From positions 122,794-186,793 of the forward strand of contig CAYNIP010000004.1 of NCBI GenBank assembly GCA_964397305.1: a stretch of 64,000 nucleotides of DNA. The letters are read 5' to 3'. Below are positions 6,828 to 15,514 of the stretch, piece after piece (within the stretch, counting starts at the first letter, position 1; the number at the start of each line of letters is the position of its first letter). The notes under the pieces were generated by a model that saw nothing but the letters and a program-made list of their open reading frames with translations, had not been told where the DNA came from and made no database searches. The stretch is from JAAUTY01 sp964397305. GTDB taxonomy: Bacteria > Cyanobacteriota > Cyanobacteriia > Cyanobacteriales > Spirulinaceae. Made by a program: the position numbers and the translations under genes.

Positions 6828-7421
6828 ATGTCTCATTCGACGGATTTATTAACCTTGGCTCGCTGGATGGCGGCCGATTTTAGCAACCAAGAACAGGCCT
6901 ACGCAAACCCGCCCTTTTATGCTCATATCCGGGTCTGTATACGCCCTTTGCCCTTAGATCTGCTTGCGGGGGTGGGTTTTTTGGTGGAGCAGGCCTATGA
7001 CTATATGCTGAATAACCCTTACCGCTTGCGGGCTCTGAAGCTTTTGGTGGCGGGGGATCATTTGGAGATCGAGAACTACTTGGTGAGCGACGAGCAGGGG
7101 CTGCACGGGGCGACGCGGGAGCCGGAGCGGCTGCGATCGCTCACCCCCGATCGCTTCACGAAGCTCCCCGGCTGCAACATGGTGGTGACGTGGACGGGAC
7201 ACAGCTTCCAAGGGGCGATCGAACCAGGCAAGGGCTGCCGAGTGGTGCGGAAGGGACAGGAAACCTATCTAGATAGCACCTTCGAGATTGACGGCCAGCA
7301 CTTCCTCAGTCTGGATCGCGGCCGTGATCCCAACACCGATGAACGGGTCTGGGGCTCTGCGGCGGGGCCCTTTCGCTTCCTGCGGGTGCAGAGCTTTGCC
7401 CACGAGGTCAGTCTCGGATAG
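6828..7421 (+). CDS. cpcT: CpcT/CpeT-family phycobilin lyase
   Basis: 197 residues, the normal length for the family. Typical blocks are LARWMAADFSNQEQAYANPPFYAHI at the N-terminus, the EQAYDYMLNNPYRLRALKL block, the GCNMVV block, and GKGCRVVRKGQETYLDS near the C-terminus. CpcT attaches phycocyanobilin to the second cysteine of the phycocyanin beta subunit; CpeT acts on phycoerythrin. No phycobiliprotein gene is nearby, so the exact client is open. The start is ATG at 6828 with GGAG upstream. Confidence 0.9.
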   Translation: MSHSTDLLTLARWMAADFSNQEQAYANPPFYAHIRVCIRPLPLDLLAGVGFLVEQAYDYMLNNPYRLRALKLLVAGDHLEIENYLVSDEQGLHGATREPERLRSLTPDRFTKLPGCNMVVTWTGHSFQGAIEPGKGCRVVRKGQETYLDSTFEIDGQHFLSLDRGRDPNTDERVWGSAAGPFRFLRVQSFAHEVSLG

Positions 7422-7467
7422 TGAGTTGATAGGGGTGATTCTGGGGCGGGCCGGCCATCCCTTGGTC

Positions 7468-7491
7468 ACCGGGTTTCTCGAGAAACTCGGT
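7468..7491. terminator. 24-bp near-perfect palindrome between convergent genes
   Basis: It is centred on GTTTCTCGAGAAAC (perfect 14 bases) and extended by ACCG / CGGT with one mismatched pair. It lies between the convergent ends of cpcT (7421) and the glycosyltransferase (7535). It could act as a bidirectional terminator or processing hairpin; no T-tract is seen. Confidence 0.4.
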
Positions 7492-7534
7492 CCGAATCGT
7501 TGGAGAGCTGCTGGCAGGATTGCCCTGGGTTGCG

Positions 7535-8701
7535 CTAGCGGAGTTGCTGGTAGAAGGCGAGTTGCTCCCGGGCGAGGGCGGTGTTGGTGTAGTGCTGCAA
7601 GGCCCGCTCGTGACCCTGGCGGCCGAGGTCAGCCCGATAGTCGGGGTTGTCCAGCAGTTGTTGCAGGCGATCGCGCAGGGCTGCCCCATCTCCTTCAGGG
7701 AAGATCAGGCCCGCCTTACCAATGACGTGGGGGATCTCGCCGGAGTCAGAGCCGAGGACGGGCACACCACAGGCCATTGCTTCAATCAAAACATGACCGA
7801 ACTGTTCCTTCCAGCCGACGGCGGTGAGGGTGCGAACCTTGGTGGTTGTCTCGGAGGGCAGGACGAGCACGCTCATCAAGTTGATGTAGCGAGGCACTTG
7901 GTCGTGGGGGACGCTCTCAATGATCACGAGGCGATCGCCAATCCCTGCCTGCTGAGCCTGGGTCTCGATCTCCGCCCGTAGGGGGCCCCGCCCCAGGAGC
8001 AGTAGTTTCCAAGGGCGATCGGTCAAGCCGGTCAGGGCCGCGATCAGGGTGAGAATCCCCTTCTCAGCGACGAAGCGGCCGGCGAAGCCCACGACAAATT
8101 CTCCGGGAGCGAGGCCCAATTCCGCCGCAAGCTCCGGTTGCGACTGGGGTTTGAATCGATGTTCATCGACCCCTAGTTGTGGCATGACCTTGAGGGGGCC
8201 CTGGTAGCCGTGGTCGCGGAGGATGTCCGCACCGTCCTGGTTGCCGGCGATCGCCCCTTGCGTGTGTTTGAGGTTGAACCCCTCGAGCCAGTTGATGGGA
8301 AACTTGTTGCGATAGGGCAGATTCCACCAGGTAAAGAAGCAGTTTTTGGCCCTGAGATCTAGGAGCTGGTTGAGCAAAATCGCCTGGGCATAGGCCAGGG
8401 ACTTAGCGCCTTGTTCGACTTGGATGATGTCAGGCTTAAACTGCCGTAGCAAGCGAACAAAATCGAAGCCGAAGGTGAGGAGGGCTTGGTTATGGTCACT
8501 GAAGTTCGACACCGGCACGAGGCGGAAGCGCTCCTCCCGGCGCGGCTCAGAAATGATGACCTTATTTTGCACTCCCCCTGGCCGCCAGCGCCGGGGAACC
8601 ACTACGGTGACTTCAATATCGTCGGCCAACCCTGCCAGGGCCCGCAGTTTCTCGCGGTTTAAGTCAACAATATAGGTGTGGCTTGCAACTAGAATTCGCA
8701 C
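7535..8701 (-). CDS. hpsO: GT4-family glycosyltransferase (HpsO-like)
   Basis: 388 residues with the GT-B fold of family GT4. The N-terminal Rossmann part begins MRILVASHTYIVDLNREKL. The C-terminal donor-binding part has FAGRFVAEKGILTL and the E-x7-E element in GHVLIEAMACGVPVLGSDSG. It transfers a sugar from a nucleotide sugar to a growing polysaccharide on the cytoplasmic side. It is the last of three minus-strand genes in the order seen for hormogonium polysaccharide loci (HpsL, HpsN, HpsO), and the symbol rests on that context plus similarity from memory. The spacing to the upstream GT2 gene is 10 bases, so they are co-transcribed. Confidence 0.75.
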   Translation of the reverse strand: MRILVASHTYIVDLNREKLRALAGLADDIEVTVVVPRRWRPGGVQNKVIISEPRREERFRLVPVSNFSDHNQALLTFGFDFVRLLRQFKPDIIQVEQGAKSLAYAQAILLNQLLDLRAKNCFFTWWNLPYRNKFPINWLEGFNLKHTQGAIAGNQDGADILRDHGYQGPLKVMPQLGVDEHRFKPQSQPELAAELGLAPGEFVVGFAGRFVAEKGILTLIAALTGLTDRPWKLLLLGRGPLRAEIETQAQQAGIGDRLVIIESVPHDQVPRYINLMSVLVLPSETTTKVRTLTAVGWKEQFGHVLIEAMACGVPVLGSDSGEIPHVIGKAGLIFPEGDGAALRDRLQQLLDNPDYRADLGRQGHERALQHYTNTALAREQLAFYQQLR

Positions 8702-8711
8702 AATGTTGCCC

Positions 8712-9719
8712 TCACAGAGTGACAGTCGATGGCCGAGTGGAACCGTGGGCGAGGGAATCTTGGCGGCTGTAGATTTGGCCGTCGTCCCAGCGCGATCGCC
8801 AGCGGGTTTTCAAAGCATCCAAAAAGCCGAGCTTGTAAAAGAAACCGCGCACGATCACTTTGACAAAGGAGCCGCTCTTATTACAAGGAGGATGGCCGAG
8901 TACGTGACAGTCGAAAAGCTTGGCGTAGAAGCGTAACTGCTGACCGAGGGTAAGGTTCTTCTGACCCATCAAGAAGTGGTTGTGATAGAACGTGACCTGG
9001 TAGCGGGGCGATCGCGTGCTGATATCATGGCAGCCCCCCGTCTCTTCCCCCAAGTGAACCAAGTGAGCGTCTGGATCGTACCAAACCCGGTAGCCTGTAG
9101 ACCGCAGCCGTAGGCAAAAATCCGACTCCTCGCGCACGGCTGAGCCGCGGAAACGCTCATCAAACCAGACACCATGCTCCACAAACACCGCCCGGCGGTA
9201 AGACATATTGCACCCCCGCGCCGAGATCACCCACTGAGGCTTGATCGTGTGAACGAGGTCGATGTGGTACCAAGCAATCCCCGGGTCCATCGCCGCGGGG
9301 GGCAAGGTTTCGATCTCCAGCCCCCCCCCCGAATCCGAGAGCTTCATGCGATCAAACACCCGCCCCGCCACAGCCCCCACCTCCGGACGGCTGTAGTGGC
9401 GGGCGTGGGCTTGCAAATAGCCCGGCGGAATCTGCACATCATCGTCAATAAAGATGACTACCTCGCCCCGAGCCCGACGCACGCCATAGTTCCGCGCTCC
9501 GGGCAAGCTCGCCCAAGGAAGTCGCAGCCAGGTAACTTTGCCAGCGTCGGCGAGATCCTGTAAGTAAGCTTGGGTGGCGGACTCATGGTGCTGGGTTTGG
9601 TCAACGACTAGCACTTCAAAGTCGGGGTAATCCTGTTGCAACAGTGACGCGATCGAGTCGCAGAGAATCGCCTCACGTCCGTAGGTGGGAATGATCACTG
9701 AAAGCGCCGGCAGGGTCAT
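8712..9719 (-). CDS. hpsN: GT2-family glycosyltransferase (HpsN-like)
   Basis: 335 residues if started at ATG 9719, giving MTLPALSVIIPTYGREAIL. The frame runs upstream to 9824, but that part lies in a dispersed repeat and is unlikely to be translated. GT-A features are the nucleotide-binding VVDQT, the metal-binding FIDDDVQI, and an acceptor region with GCNMSYRRAVF and EESDFCLRLR. It lies 10 bases upstream of the GT4 gene and downstream of the HpsL-like membrane protein, consistent with one exopolysaccharide unit. The repeat insertion between this gene and hpsL may split the transcription unit. Confidence 0.75.
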   Translation of the reverse strand: MTLPALSVIIPTYGREAILCDSIASLLQQDYPDFEVLVVDQTQHHESATQAYLQDLADAGKVTWLRLPWASLPGARNYGVRRARGEVVIFIDDDVQIPPGYLQAHARHYSRPEVGAVAGRVFDRMKLSDSGGGLEIETLPPAAMDPGIAWYHIDLVHTIKPQWVISARGCNMSYRRAVFVEHGVWFDERFRGSAVREESDFCLRLRSTGYRVWYDPDAHLVHLGEETGGCHDISTRSPRYQVTFYHNHFLMGQKNLTLGQQLRFYAKLFDCHVLGHPPCNKSGSFVKVIVRGFFYKLGFLDALKTRWRSRWDDGQIYSRQDSLAHGSTRPSTVTL

Positions 9720-9758
9720 AACAGATTTGGCGATGGGAAGGGCAGCAAGGGATGGGGA

Positions 9759-9846
9759 TGTACATCTCACTTTGAAGACTCCCCTTCGCCCTACTTGGGA
9801 GAAGGGGCGGGGGGATGAGGGCAAACTTGCTTAACTGAGATGCACT
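9759..9846. repeat. Dispersed GC-rich palindromic repeat, copy R2
   Basis: It is bounded by ACATCTCAC and GAGATGCAC, an inverted pair. The inner stem is CTCCCCTTCGCCCTACTTGG / GAGAAGGGG. Confidence 0.75.
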
Positions 9847-9883
9847 CGGATGGGGAGGCAAGCGCTCCCAGCGAGCACCCTGA

Positions 9884-11611
9884 CTAAGCAGCTTCATTCG
9901 TCGGCTCGAGCCCCAGGGCCCGCCGCCGCCGCTCGCGCTCTTGGGCTAGCAACTCAGCCTCCTGCTCTTGGGCCAGTTTTGCCTCGGCTAGCTCCTGCTT
10001 GTCAAGCTCAGGTAATTTGAGTATGACACCGATCAGCATCCAGTAGTAGACCGCAACGGGATCGGTGTCCAGGGGATACCAGTAAGGAAAATAGCTGATA
10101 ATCATGACAAACACCCAATAGCTGGAGCCAAAATCCTTCAGCACTTTTGTCTTAAGCTTGCGATTACTCAGAAAGGTGACAATCGTAATGTGGGTTGTGA
10201 AAATGACAAAGGCTAGCATTCCCGGCCAGCCCATCTCATAGATTAACTTGGGGTGAAAGGTTTCGATCAAGGCCGCCGGGCCGAAGATACGGGTTGAATT
10301 GGTGCCGCGCCCTAACCCCCGTCCAAAAAATCCCCCATGACGCTGTATGGCCCACTCGAACTGTTCTTGAATAAAGGCATGGGGAGGTGATGCTTCAGCG
10401 CGACTGGTGAAGCTGTCAATCCGCTCTTGGATTAACTCTGGGTTCATGCTCACGACGATGGTCCCGACCAAGGCGAGACCGATGCCGATAGGGATAAAGC
10501 GCTTGAGGTTGGCGATTTGACCCGTCATCACGAGCAAAATCATCGTGATCACGGGAACGAGGGCGAGGGCGATCCGTTGCCCAGAAATGAAGGAATTAAT
10601 AAACACGAGCCCCATAGCCGCTAGCCCCGCCAGACGCCAGAGTAAGGCTGGATCATTGAAGGCTACGGCGAAGGCCAGGGCGCTATTTGCAATTAAAAAC
10701 CAAGCCCAGTGCCAGGGGGAGGCAAAGGTTCCGGGGAGGCGAATTTGGTTTTGGGAGGGGCTGAAGGTGAGGGCCCCGCCGATGAAACATTTGGCATCTA
10801 GGGAGGCCTTAAAGAGATCTTCCCCAGTCGCATTGCGAGTGCCTTCACAGATGCCGCGATCCAGCAAAATATACTGGTAGGCCCCCAGGGTACAGCAAAT
10901 AATGGCAAGGATGACGTGTAATCGTGCCAGCCAGAGGAGCTGTTTTTTCCCCTCGATGAGGTAGTAGGTGCAGAAAACCAGGGGCACGTAACCAACCAGG
11001 ACTTTGAGGCCGAGAATCCCTTGCGCAATTGGCAGTTTCTCGCGACAGGGAATTTTGGCCAGTTTCATGGCTTGGGTGCAGGCTGGGAGCAGTTGCTGGG
11101 AGCCGTTGACGAGGATCAGGGTCAGCAGCGCGCAGACCATCAGGAGCCCAAGGGTTACTAGGAGTTTCTTCGACACCAGGATGGGCTGCCGCTTGCGCCG
11201 ACATTCCATAACTAAGGCGAGGCAGGCGGGGATGAAGAAGCCGTCTTTGGCCAAGTTAAAGAGGGCGTTTCCTCCCATAAATTGATACAAGATCGTGCCG
11301 CCGAAGGGCATATAGATCAGGAACAACCACAGGGCTGTGCGCGGATACCTATACGAGACGTACATTACTGGAATACCCGCACCGATGGCCGCCCCCAGCT
11401 TGGGATCAAGGACGACTAGGGGCAGGCCGAAGCAGAGGAAGCAGGCGATCGCCACCCCTGCGACCTGGAACATTTTTTTCTGGCGTTTCTTGGCCTCACG
11501 CTTGAGGGCTGCTTCCTCTTTTTTGCTCAGGGTCGGCTGTTCGACGCTTTGCTTGCCCCCCGAGCGCTGCTTTTTCTTGGCGGACTTCGCGGCTTTTTTC
11601 GCCTTGGGCAT
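9884..11611 (-). CDS. hpsL: Polytopic membrane protein of exopolysaccharide synthesis (HpsL-like)
   Basis: 575 residues. The first 50 are very rich in Lys (MPKAKKAAKSAKKKQRSGGK), followed by about ten hydrophobic segments and a large central loop before the last three. A charged C-terminal tail (EQEAELLAQERERRRRALG) ends the protein. The plan is that of O-antigen ligase/polymerase-type membrane proteins, and the sequence resembles HpsL of hormogonium polysaccharide clusters. It would ligate or polymerise sugar units in the membrane. The two downstream glycosyltransferases support this. The start is ATG at 11611. Confidence 0.7.
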   Translation of the reverse strand: MPKAKKAAKSAKKKQRSGGKQSVEQPTLSKKEEAALKREAKKRQKKMFQVAGVAIACFLCFGLPLVVLDPKLGAAIGAGIPVMYVSYRYPRTALWLFLIYMPFGGTILYQFMGGNALFNLAKDGFFIPACLALVMECRRKRQPILVSKKLLVTLGLLMVCALLTLILVNGSQQLLPACTQAMKLAKIPCREKLPIAQGILGLKVLVGYVPLVFCTYYLIEGKKQLLWLARLHVILAIICCTLGAYQYILLDRGICEGTRNATGEDLFKASLDAKCFIGGALTFSPSQNQIRLPGTFASPWHWAWFLIANSALAFAVAFNDPALLWRLAGLAAMGLVFINSFISGQRIALALVPVITMILLVMTGQIANLKRFIPIGIGLALVGTIVVSMNPELIQERIDSFTSRAEASPPHAFIQEQFEWAIQRHGGFFGRGLGRGTNSTRIFGPAALIETFHPKLIYEMGWPGMLAFVIFTTHITIVTFLSNRKLKTKVLKDFGSSYWVFVMIISYFPYWYPLDTDPVAVYYWMLIGVILKLPELDKQELAEAKLAQEQEAELLAQERERRRRALGLEPTNEAA

Positions 11612-11712
11612 GATTCAATCGGGCGGCGGCGGTGAACTGCTATTCTGTAAGCTAGGTTAGCAAGGCTGCCCAAAGTATAGCCCGCTCAGCCTGGAAGTGC
11701 CTGCGAGGTCTA

Positions 11713-12654
11713 ATGACGATGCCAGCTTGTGCGCTCTGGATTATGGTGGCTCGCACCGATCTGCCGTTTATGATGCATACGATCCCGCACCTGGTGCGGG
11801 CGAGCCGCTATCCCTTTAGCGAGCGGGTCTTAGCTGTGGATACGGCCCCGCTGACGGGGGACAAGGTTGGTCGGCCGGGCATCGGCTCGTTAGCAGACCT
11901 CCGCGATCGCGTCGCCCAGTTGCTCCAAGCGGGGGTCGTGGATCGCGCTGTGGACATGAACTATGACCCGGCCTACCGCGATCGCGTCTACCGCAAGCAT
12001 TTTGGTACTCCCCTTCGCTACACCCATAACTACAAGGGCTACCCCATCTTGGGCACGATCTTCACCATCGAAGAAGCCCAAGGAGACTATGTGCTGCACT
12101 ACGACAGCGATATGCTCCTGCACCAAGATCCTGGCTATCAGTGGCTGGACGAAGGGATCGACCTGCTGGAGCGCCACCCGGAGCTGATGTCGATCCGGCC
12201 CCTGACGGGCCCGCCCCGAACCGATGGCACGATGGTGCAGCGCTTTCCCTACGACCGTGATCCGGAGGGCTTTTACCGCTTCAAGTTTTTTGGCAGCCGT
12301 GCTTACCTGCTGCGGAAGCAGACCTTCGATGCTATGTTGCCGCTACCTGTGATTTGGCGGCCCTACCGCAATCCGCTGGTGTCGAAGCTGCCCGTGGGGG
12401 TGCAAACCTGGCTGAATAACCGCTTGGGCAAGGGCAAGCTGGACTCCTGGGAGATCATGGTTTCCCGCAAGCTGGAGCAGAGCCAGTATGTGCGCGGTGT
12501 CTTGGCAAATCCCCAGGCCTGGACACTGCACCCAAGGACGCGATCGCCCGAGTTCCTCGCGGCCCTGCCGGACCTCATCGCCCGCATTGAAGCCGGCGAC
12601 TATCCCCCCGAGCAGGCGGGTCATTATGATCTAATTCCAGAACTCTGGTTCTAG
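11713..12654 (+). CDS. GT-A-type glycosyltransferase
   Basis: 313 residues from ATG at 11713. A DXD-type metal-binding motif lies in HYDSDMLLHQDP (about residue 137-140). The N-terminus (CALWIMVARTDLPFMMHTIP) and the FKFFGSRAYLLRK block fit a cyanobacterial glycosyltransferase without a named substrate. It is transcribed divergently from hpsL with about 100 bases between them, so it probably belongs to the same polysaccharide locus. Only 17 bases separate its stop from the next gene, a response regulator, suggesting co-transcription. Confidence 0.65.
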   Translation: MTMPACALWIMVARTDLPFMMHTIPHLVRASRYPFSERVLAVDTAPLTGDKVGRPGIGSLADLRDRVAQLLQAGVVDRAVDMNYDPAYRDRVYRKHFGTPLRYTHNYKGYPILGTIFTIEEAQGDYVLHYDSDMLLHQDPGYQWLDEGIDLLERHPELMSIRPLTGPPRTDGTMVQRFPYDRDPEGFYRFKFFGSRAYLLRKQTFDAMLPLPVIWRPYRNPLVSKLPVGVQTWLNNRLGKGKLDSWEIMVSRKLEQSQYVRGVLANPQAWTLHPRTRSPEFLAALPDLIARIEAGDYPPEQAGHYDLIPELWF

Positions 12655-12671
12655 GGGTGGTGCGGTGAGTT

Positions 12672-13397
12672 ATGCAGCGAATCCTCATCGTGGAAGATGA
12701 TGCGGAAATTGCCCAACTGGTCGAGACGACCTTGGCTAGGGAGGGCTTTGCTTGCCAGCGGGCGGCCGACGGGCCGGCGGCGATCGCCCAGTTCCAGGCC
12801 TGGCAGCCCCAAGTCATCATTCTGGATCTGATGTTACCCAAGCTAGATGGCTTGGAAGTCTGTACTCGCATTCGTCAGCAGTTGGGGGGCAATGATCCCT
12901 ATATCTTGATGTTGACCGCCCGGGGGGAGGAAATCGACCGCGTGATCGGTCTCTCCACGGGCGCGGATGACTACCTCACCAAGCCCTTTAGCCCCCGGGA
13001 GCTCGTGGCTCGAGTGCGCGCCCTCCTGCGCCGCAGCCTTCGCCACCGGGAAGCCGAGGGCGTGGAGAGTGCCAATGTCTACCGGAGCGAGCACTTCCAG
13101 CTTGATCTCGATCGCCACACGGCCAGTCGCCACCTCCCCGAGGAGCCCGAGCCCCAGGAGCTGGAGCTGACGCACCTCGAGTTCAAGCTCTTGGCGGCCT
13201 TTCTGAGTTATCCCGGTCGCGTTTGGACCCGGCTGCAACTGATTGAAAAGCTTTGGGGGGATGACTTTTTCGGGGATGAACGAGTGGTGGACACCCACAT
13301 CGGCCGCCTCCGCAAGAAGGTAGAGCCGGACCCTGCCCACCCCAGCTTCATCAAGACGGTCGTGGGGGTTGGCTATAAGTTTGTCGATGAAGCCTAA
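12672..13397 (+). CDS. OmpR/PhoB-family response regulator
   Basis: 241 residues. Receiver domain (1-120): acidic pair in LIVEDDAEI, phosphoacceptor Asp in VIILDLMLPKLDG, and conserved Thr and Lys in LMLTARGEE and YLTKPFSP. The C-terminal winged helix has the OmpR signature (LTHLEFKLLAAFLSYPGRVWTR, then DTHIGRLRKKVE and VVGVGYKF). It binds direct-repeat promoters after phosphorylation. No partner histidine kinase is adjacent. It sits directly behind a polysaccharide glycosyltransferase and may regulate that locus (inference). Confidence 0.85.
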   Translation: MQRILIVEDDAEIAQLVETTLAREGFACQRAADGPAAIAQFQAWQPQVIILDLMLPKLDGLEVCTRIRQQLGGNDPYILMLTARGEEIDRVIGLSTGADDYLTKPFSPRELVARVRALLRRSLRHREAEGVESANVYRSEHFQLDLDRHTASRHLPEEPEPQELELTHLEFKLLAAFLSYPGRVWTRLQLIEKLWGDDFFGDERVVDTHIGRLRKKVEPDPAHPSFIKTVVGVGYKFVDEA

Positions 13398-13467
13398 AGC
13401 TTGGGCGGCGGGGGAGTAGCGATCGCCAACAACTGGGCCGCCGCTCGGGAGCATCTTGGTTTAGCAG

Positions 13468-13608
13468 CCCTCACCCTAAATCCCTCTCCCAAGCTGGGAG
13501 AGGGATTTCTAACTTCCCTTCACCCTACCGGGGAGCAGGGGCCGGGGGATGTAGACGCGCAGCGGCTGCTCACAGAAGGGGCAGACTCGTCTAACTGGGA
13601 TGCACCCC
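13468..13608. repeat. Dispersed GC-rich palindromic repeat, copy R3
   Basis: Stem CCCTCTCCCAAGCTGGGAGAGGG (hyphen-free palindrome core AAGCT), a second half with GGAGCAGGGGCCGGGGGAT, and the TGGGATGCACC end. Confidence 0.75.
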
Positions 13609-13624
13609 GCAAAGTAGTCTGAGA

Positions 13625-13948
13625 CTAGGACGCGAGGGCTACCTCGACCTTTTCTTGTAGCTCACCGTTCTGGTACATCTCGATCAAGATATCCGAGCCA
13701 CCGAGAAACTCGCCATCCAGGTACACTTGCGGGATGGTTGGCCAATCGGAATAGTCCTTGATGCCTTGGCGGATGTCCATATCGGCGAGGACATCGACGG
13801 TGCTGAAGGGCACTCCCAGCACATTGAGGATTTGCACGACATTGTTGGAGAAACCGCACTGGGGCATGAGCTTCGTGCCCTTCATAAAGACCACGATTTT
13901 GTCTTGCTGGATGATGCTTTCAATACGCGCTTTTAGCTCTGGAGTCAT
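13625..13948 (-). CDS. grxD: Monothiol glutaredoxin, Grx4/GrxD type
   Basis: 107 residues with the single-cysteine CGFS active site (KLMPQCGFSNNVVQIL) and the glutathione-binding WPTIPQVYLDGEFLGGSD. Such proteins carry a glutathione-ligated [2Fe-2S] cluster and pair with BolA proteins. Here the next gene upstream on the same strand encodes BolA, about 60 bases away. The pair is expected to work in Fe-S trafficking or iron sensing. Confidence 0.95.
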   Translation of the reverse strand: MTPELKARIESIIQQDKIVVFMKGTKLMPQCGFSNNVVQILNVLGVPFSTVDVLADMDIRQGIKDYSDWPTIPQVYLDGEFLGGSDILIEMYQNGELQEKVEVALAS

Positions 13949-14008
13949 TGCTTTCTAAGAGAGGTGGGACAAGGGGAAACGATCAACCGATAGCCAAGGA
14001 CATCCCGG

Positions 14009-14263
14009 TTACTGATTAGCCTGTTGCCAAGCTTGGGGGGTGTAGGTCTTCAAGGCTAGGGCGTGGATGGCTTCAGAATCCATCGCCTCGCGCAGGGCCT
14101 TGTAGACAAGCTGGTGTTGCCTTACCTTGGGCTGACCTTCAAAGGCAGCGGAAACAACCGTTGCTTGGAGGTGGTCGCCGCCGCCGGTCAAGTCTTCAAC
14201 AGTGACGCGGGCATCGGGGAGCTTGGCCTCGATGGTTTCTTTAACCCAATCTAAACTAACCAT
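14009..14263 (-). CDS. BolA-family protein
   Basis: 84 residues from ATG at 14263 (MVSLDWVKETIEAKLPDARV). The frame continues to an ATG at 14296, but the family usually starts near MxxxxVxxxIExxLPDA, so I take the shorter form. It has VEDLTGGGDHLQATVVS and FEGQPKVRQHQLVYKALREAM, with the conserved His of the RQHQLV block that ligates the [2Fe-2S] cluster shared with Grx4. It is followed by grxD in the same direction. The TGGGDH block is the one typical of plant and cyanobacterial BolA. Confidence 0.9.
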   Translation of the reverse strand: MVSLDWVKETIEAKLPDARVTVEDLTGGGDHLQATVVSAAFEGQPKVRQHQLVYKALREAMDSEAIHALALKTYTPQAWQQANQ

Positions 14264-14339
14264 AAGTGTTGCTAGGCTGGCGATCGCCACGAACATTGCA
14301 TCCCTTTATTGTACTGATAAGCTCCCAGCGCGTATCTCC

Positions 14340-15359
14340 TCAGTTGGGTAGATAGCGGGGGAAGGGGGTCTGGACAAAGCCCAGCTCAAACAGTTGCTGA
14401 TAGGCGCGGCGACCAAGAGGGGTGGTCGGGTTTTGGGACCGCACGATCTGAATCAGCAGTGGCACGGCTAGCTCGGACTGATCTTGGGCGCGGTAGACGA
14501 GGGCCAGTTGGTAGGTCGCTTCATCGCGGGACTCAGCCGTGCGGAGGGCGCTACGGCGCAGGGCCTCGGTGCGGGGGCCATCAATGCCGGAGAAGCTACC
14601 CGCCAGTTGCTGGTAGAAGTTGGAGAGTTGGTTAAAGACTTGGCGGGCTTCCTGCAACTGGTCGCGGGCGAGGCTGTAGTTCTGGCTGGCGATCGCGCTA
14701 CTGGCCTGACTCAGGAGGCGATCGCCCCCTTCTTGGCTCAGGAGCCGACCGCTGTTGCCAGCGATGGGCTCAAAGCCGCCACCATTGGCCTCGGTAATCG
14801 GCGTCGGGACAAAGCCGATGTCCGCCAGGCGCTGGTAAGCATTTTGGCCCAGGGGCGTGGTGGGGTTTTGGGACCGCAGCACCTGAATCAGCAGCGGCAC
14901 AGCGAGGTCCGCCTCGCCCTTGGCGACGTGGACCCGAGCTAACTGATAGGTCGCCTGATCCCGCAACTGAGCTGTTTCCAGGGCTGTGCGGCGTTGGTCG
15001 TCGGAGATGCGGTTGTCGATCCCGGTGAACGTACTTGAGAGTTGCTGGTAGAAGTTGGAGAGCTGGTTAAAGACCCGGCGGGCTTCCTGGAGCCTTTGCT
15101 CCGCCACTAGGTAATCCTGGCGGCCCAGGGCTCCGTCGGCTTCGGCCAGCAAGCGCTGACCGCCCAAGAGGCTGAGAATGCTAGAATCACGGGTCAGGGG
15201 GCGAGAAATGGGCGGCTCTTCATAACCGGGCAATTCCAGGCCGTCGCTAAAATCGTCCAGGGGGACTTGCGCGAGGCTCGGAGGGGCGATCGCACTGACC
15301 AGGAGGCTGGCGAGGGCGAGGGGCAGGCTGTAGCGATGGAGGCGTGAAGCGTATGACAT
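14340..15359 (-). CDS. Exported protein with two tandem copies of an alpha-helical domain
   Basis: 339 residues from ATG at 15359 (MSYASRLHRYSLPLALASLL); the frame extends further upstream to 15467 without need. The signal peptide is cleaved after about PSLAQ. Two roughly 125-residue domains follow, both containing RLLxxAxxAxxxQxYxxAxxxLQEARxVFNQLSNFYQQL and RSQNPTTPLGxxAYQxLxxxGFVxTP blocks, clearly an internal duplication. The repeats look TPR-like. The function is unknown; a periplasmic partner-binding role is plausible. It diverges from the subtilase gene with about 155 bases between them. Confidence 0.75.
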   Translation of the reverse strand: MSYASRLHRYSLPLALASLLVSAIAPPSLAQVPLDDFSDGLELPGYEEPPISRPLTRDSSILSLLGGQRLLAEADGALGRQDYLVAEQRLQEARRVFNQLSNFYQQLSSTFTGIDNRISDDQRRTALETAQLRDQATYQLARVHVAKGEADLAVPLLIQVLRSQNPTTPLGQNAYQRLADIGFVPTPITEANGGGFEPIAGNSGRLLSQEGGDRLLSQASSAIASQNYSLARDQLQEARQVFNQLSNFYQQLAGSFSGIDGPRTEALRRSALRTAESRDEATYQLALVYRAQDQSELAVPLLIQIVRSQNPTTPLGRRAYQQLFELGFVQTPFPRYLPN

Positions 15360-15514
15360 GAGCGAACCAAACGGGTAACGGCAGCGCGATCGCATCCGGA
15401 CAGCAAGTAATATTAAGCAATTATTACGGCATTTTAGCACTTGGGTGCGAGCCGTCTCATGGAACAATCGGACTATAGACTATCACTCCCAGGTCGGAGA
15501 CGCGAGGGCAAGTT

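Noticed and set aside
8712..9824. Longer start for the GT2 gene at 9824
   Set aside because: The added 35 residues come from a dispersed repeat; the ATG at 9719 fits the GT2 fold start.
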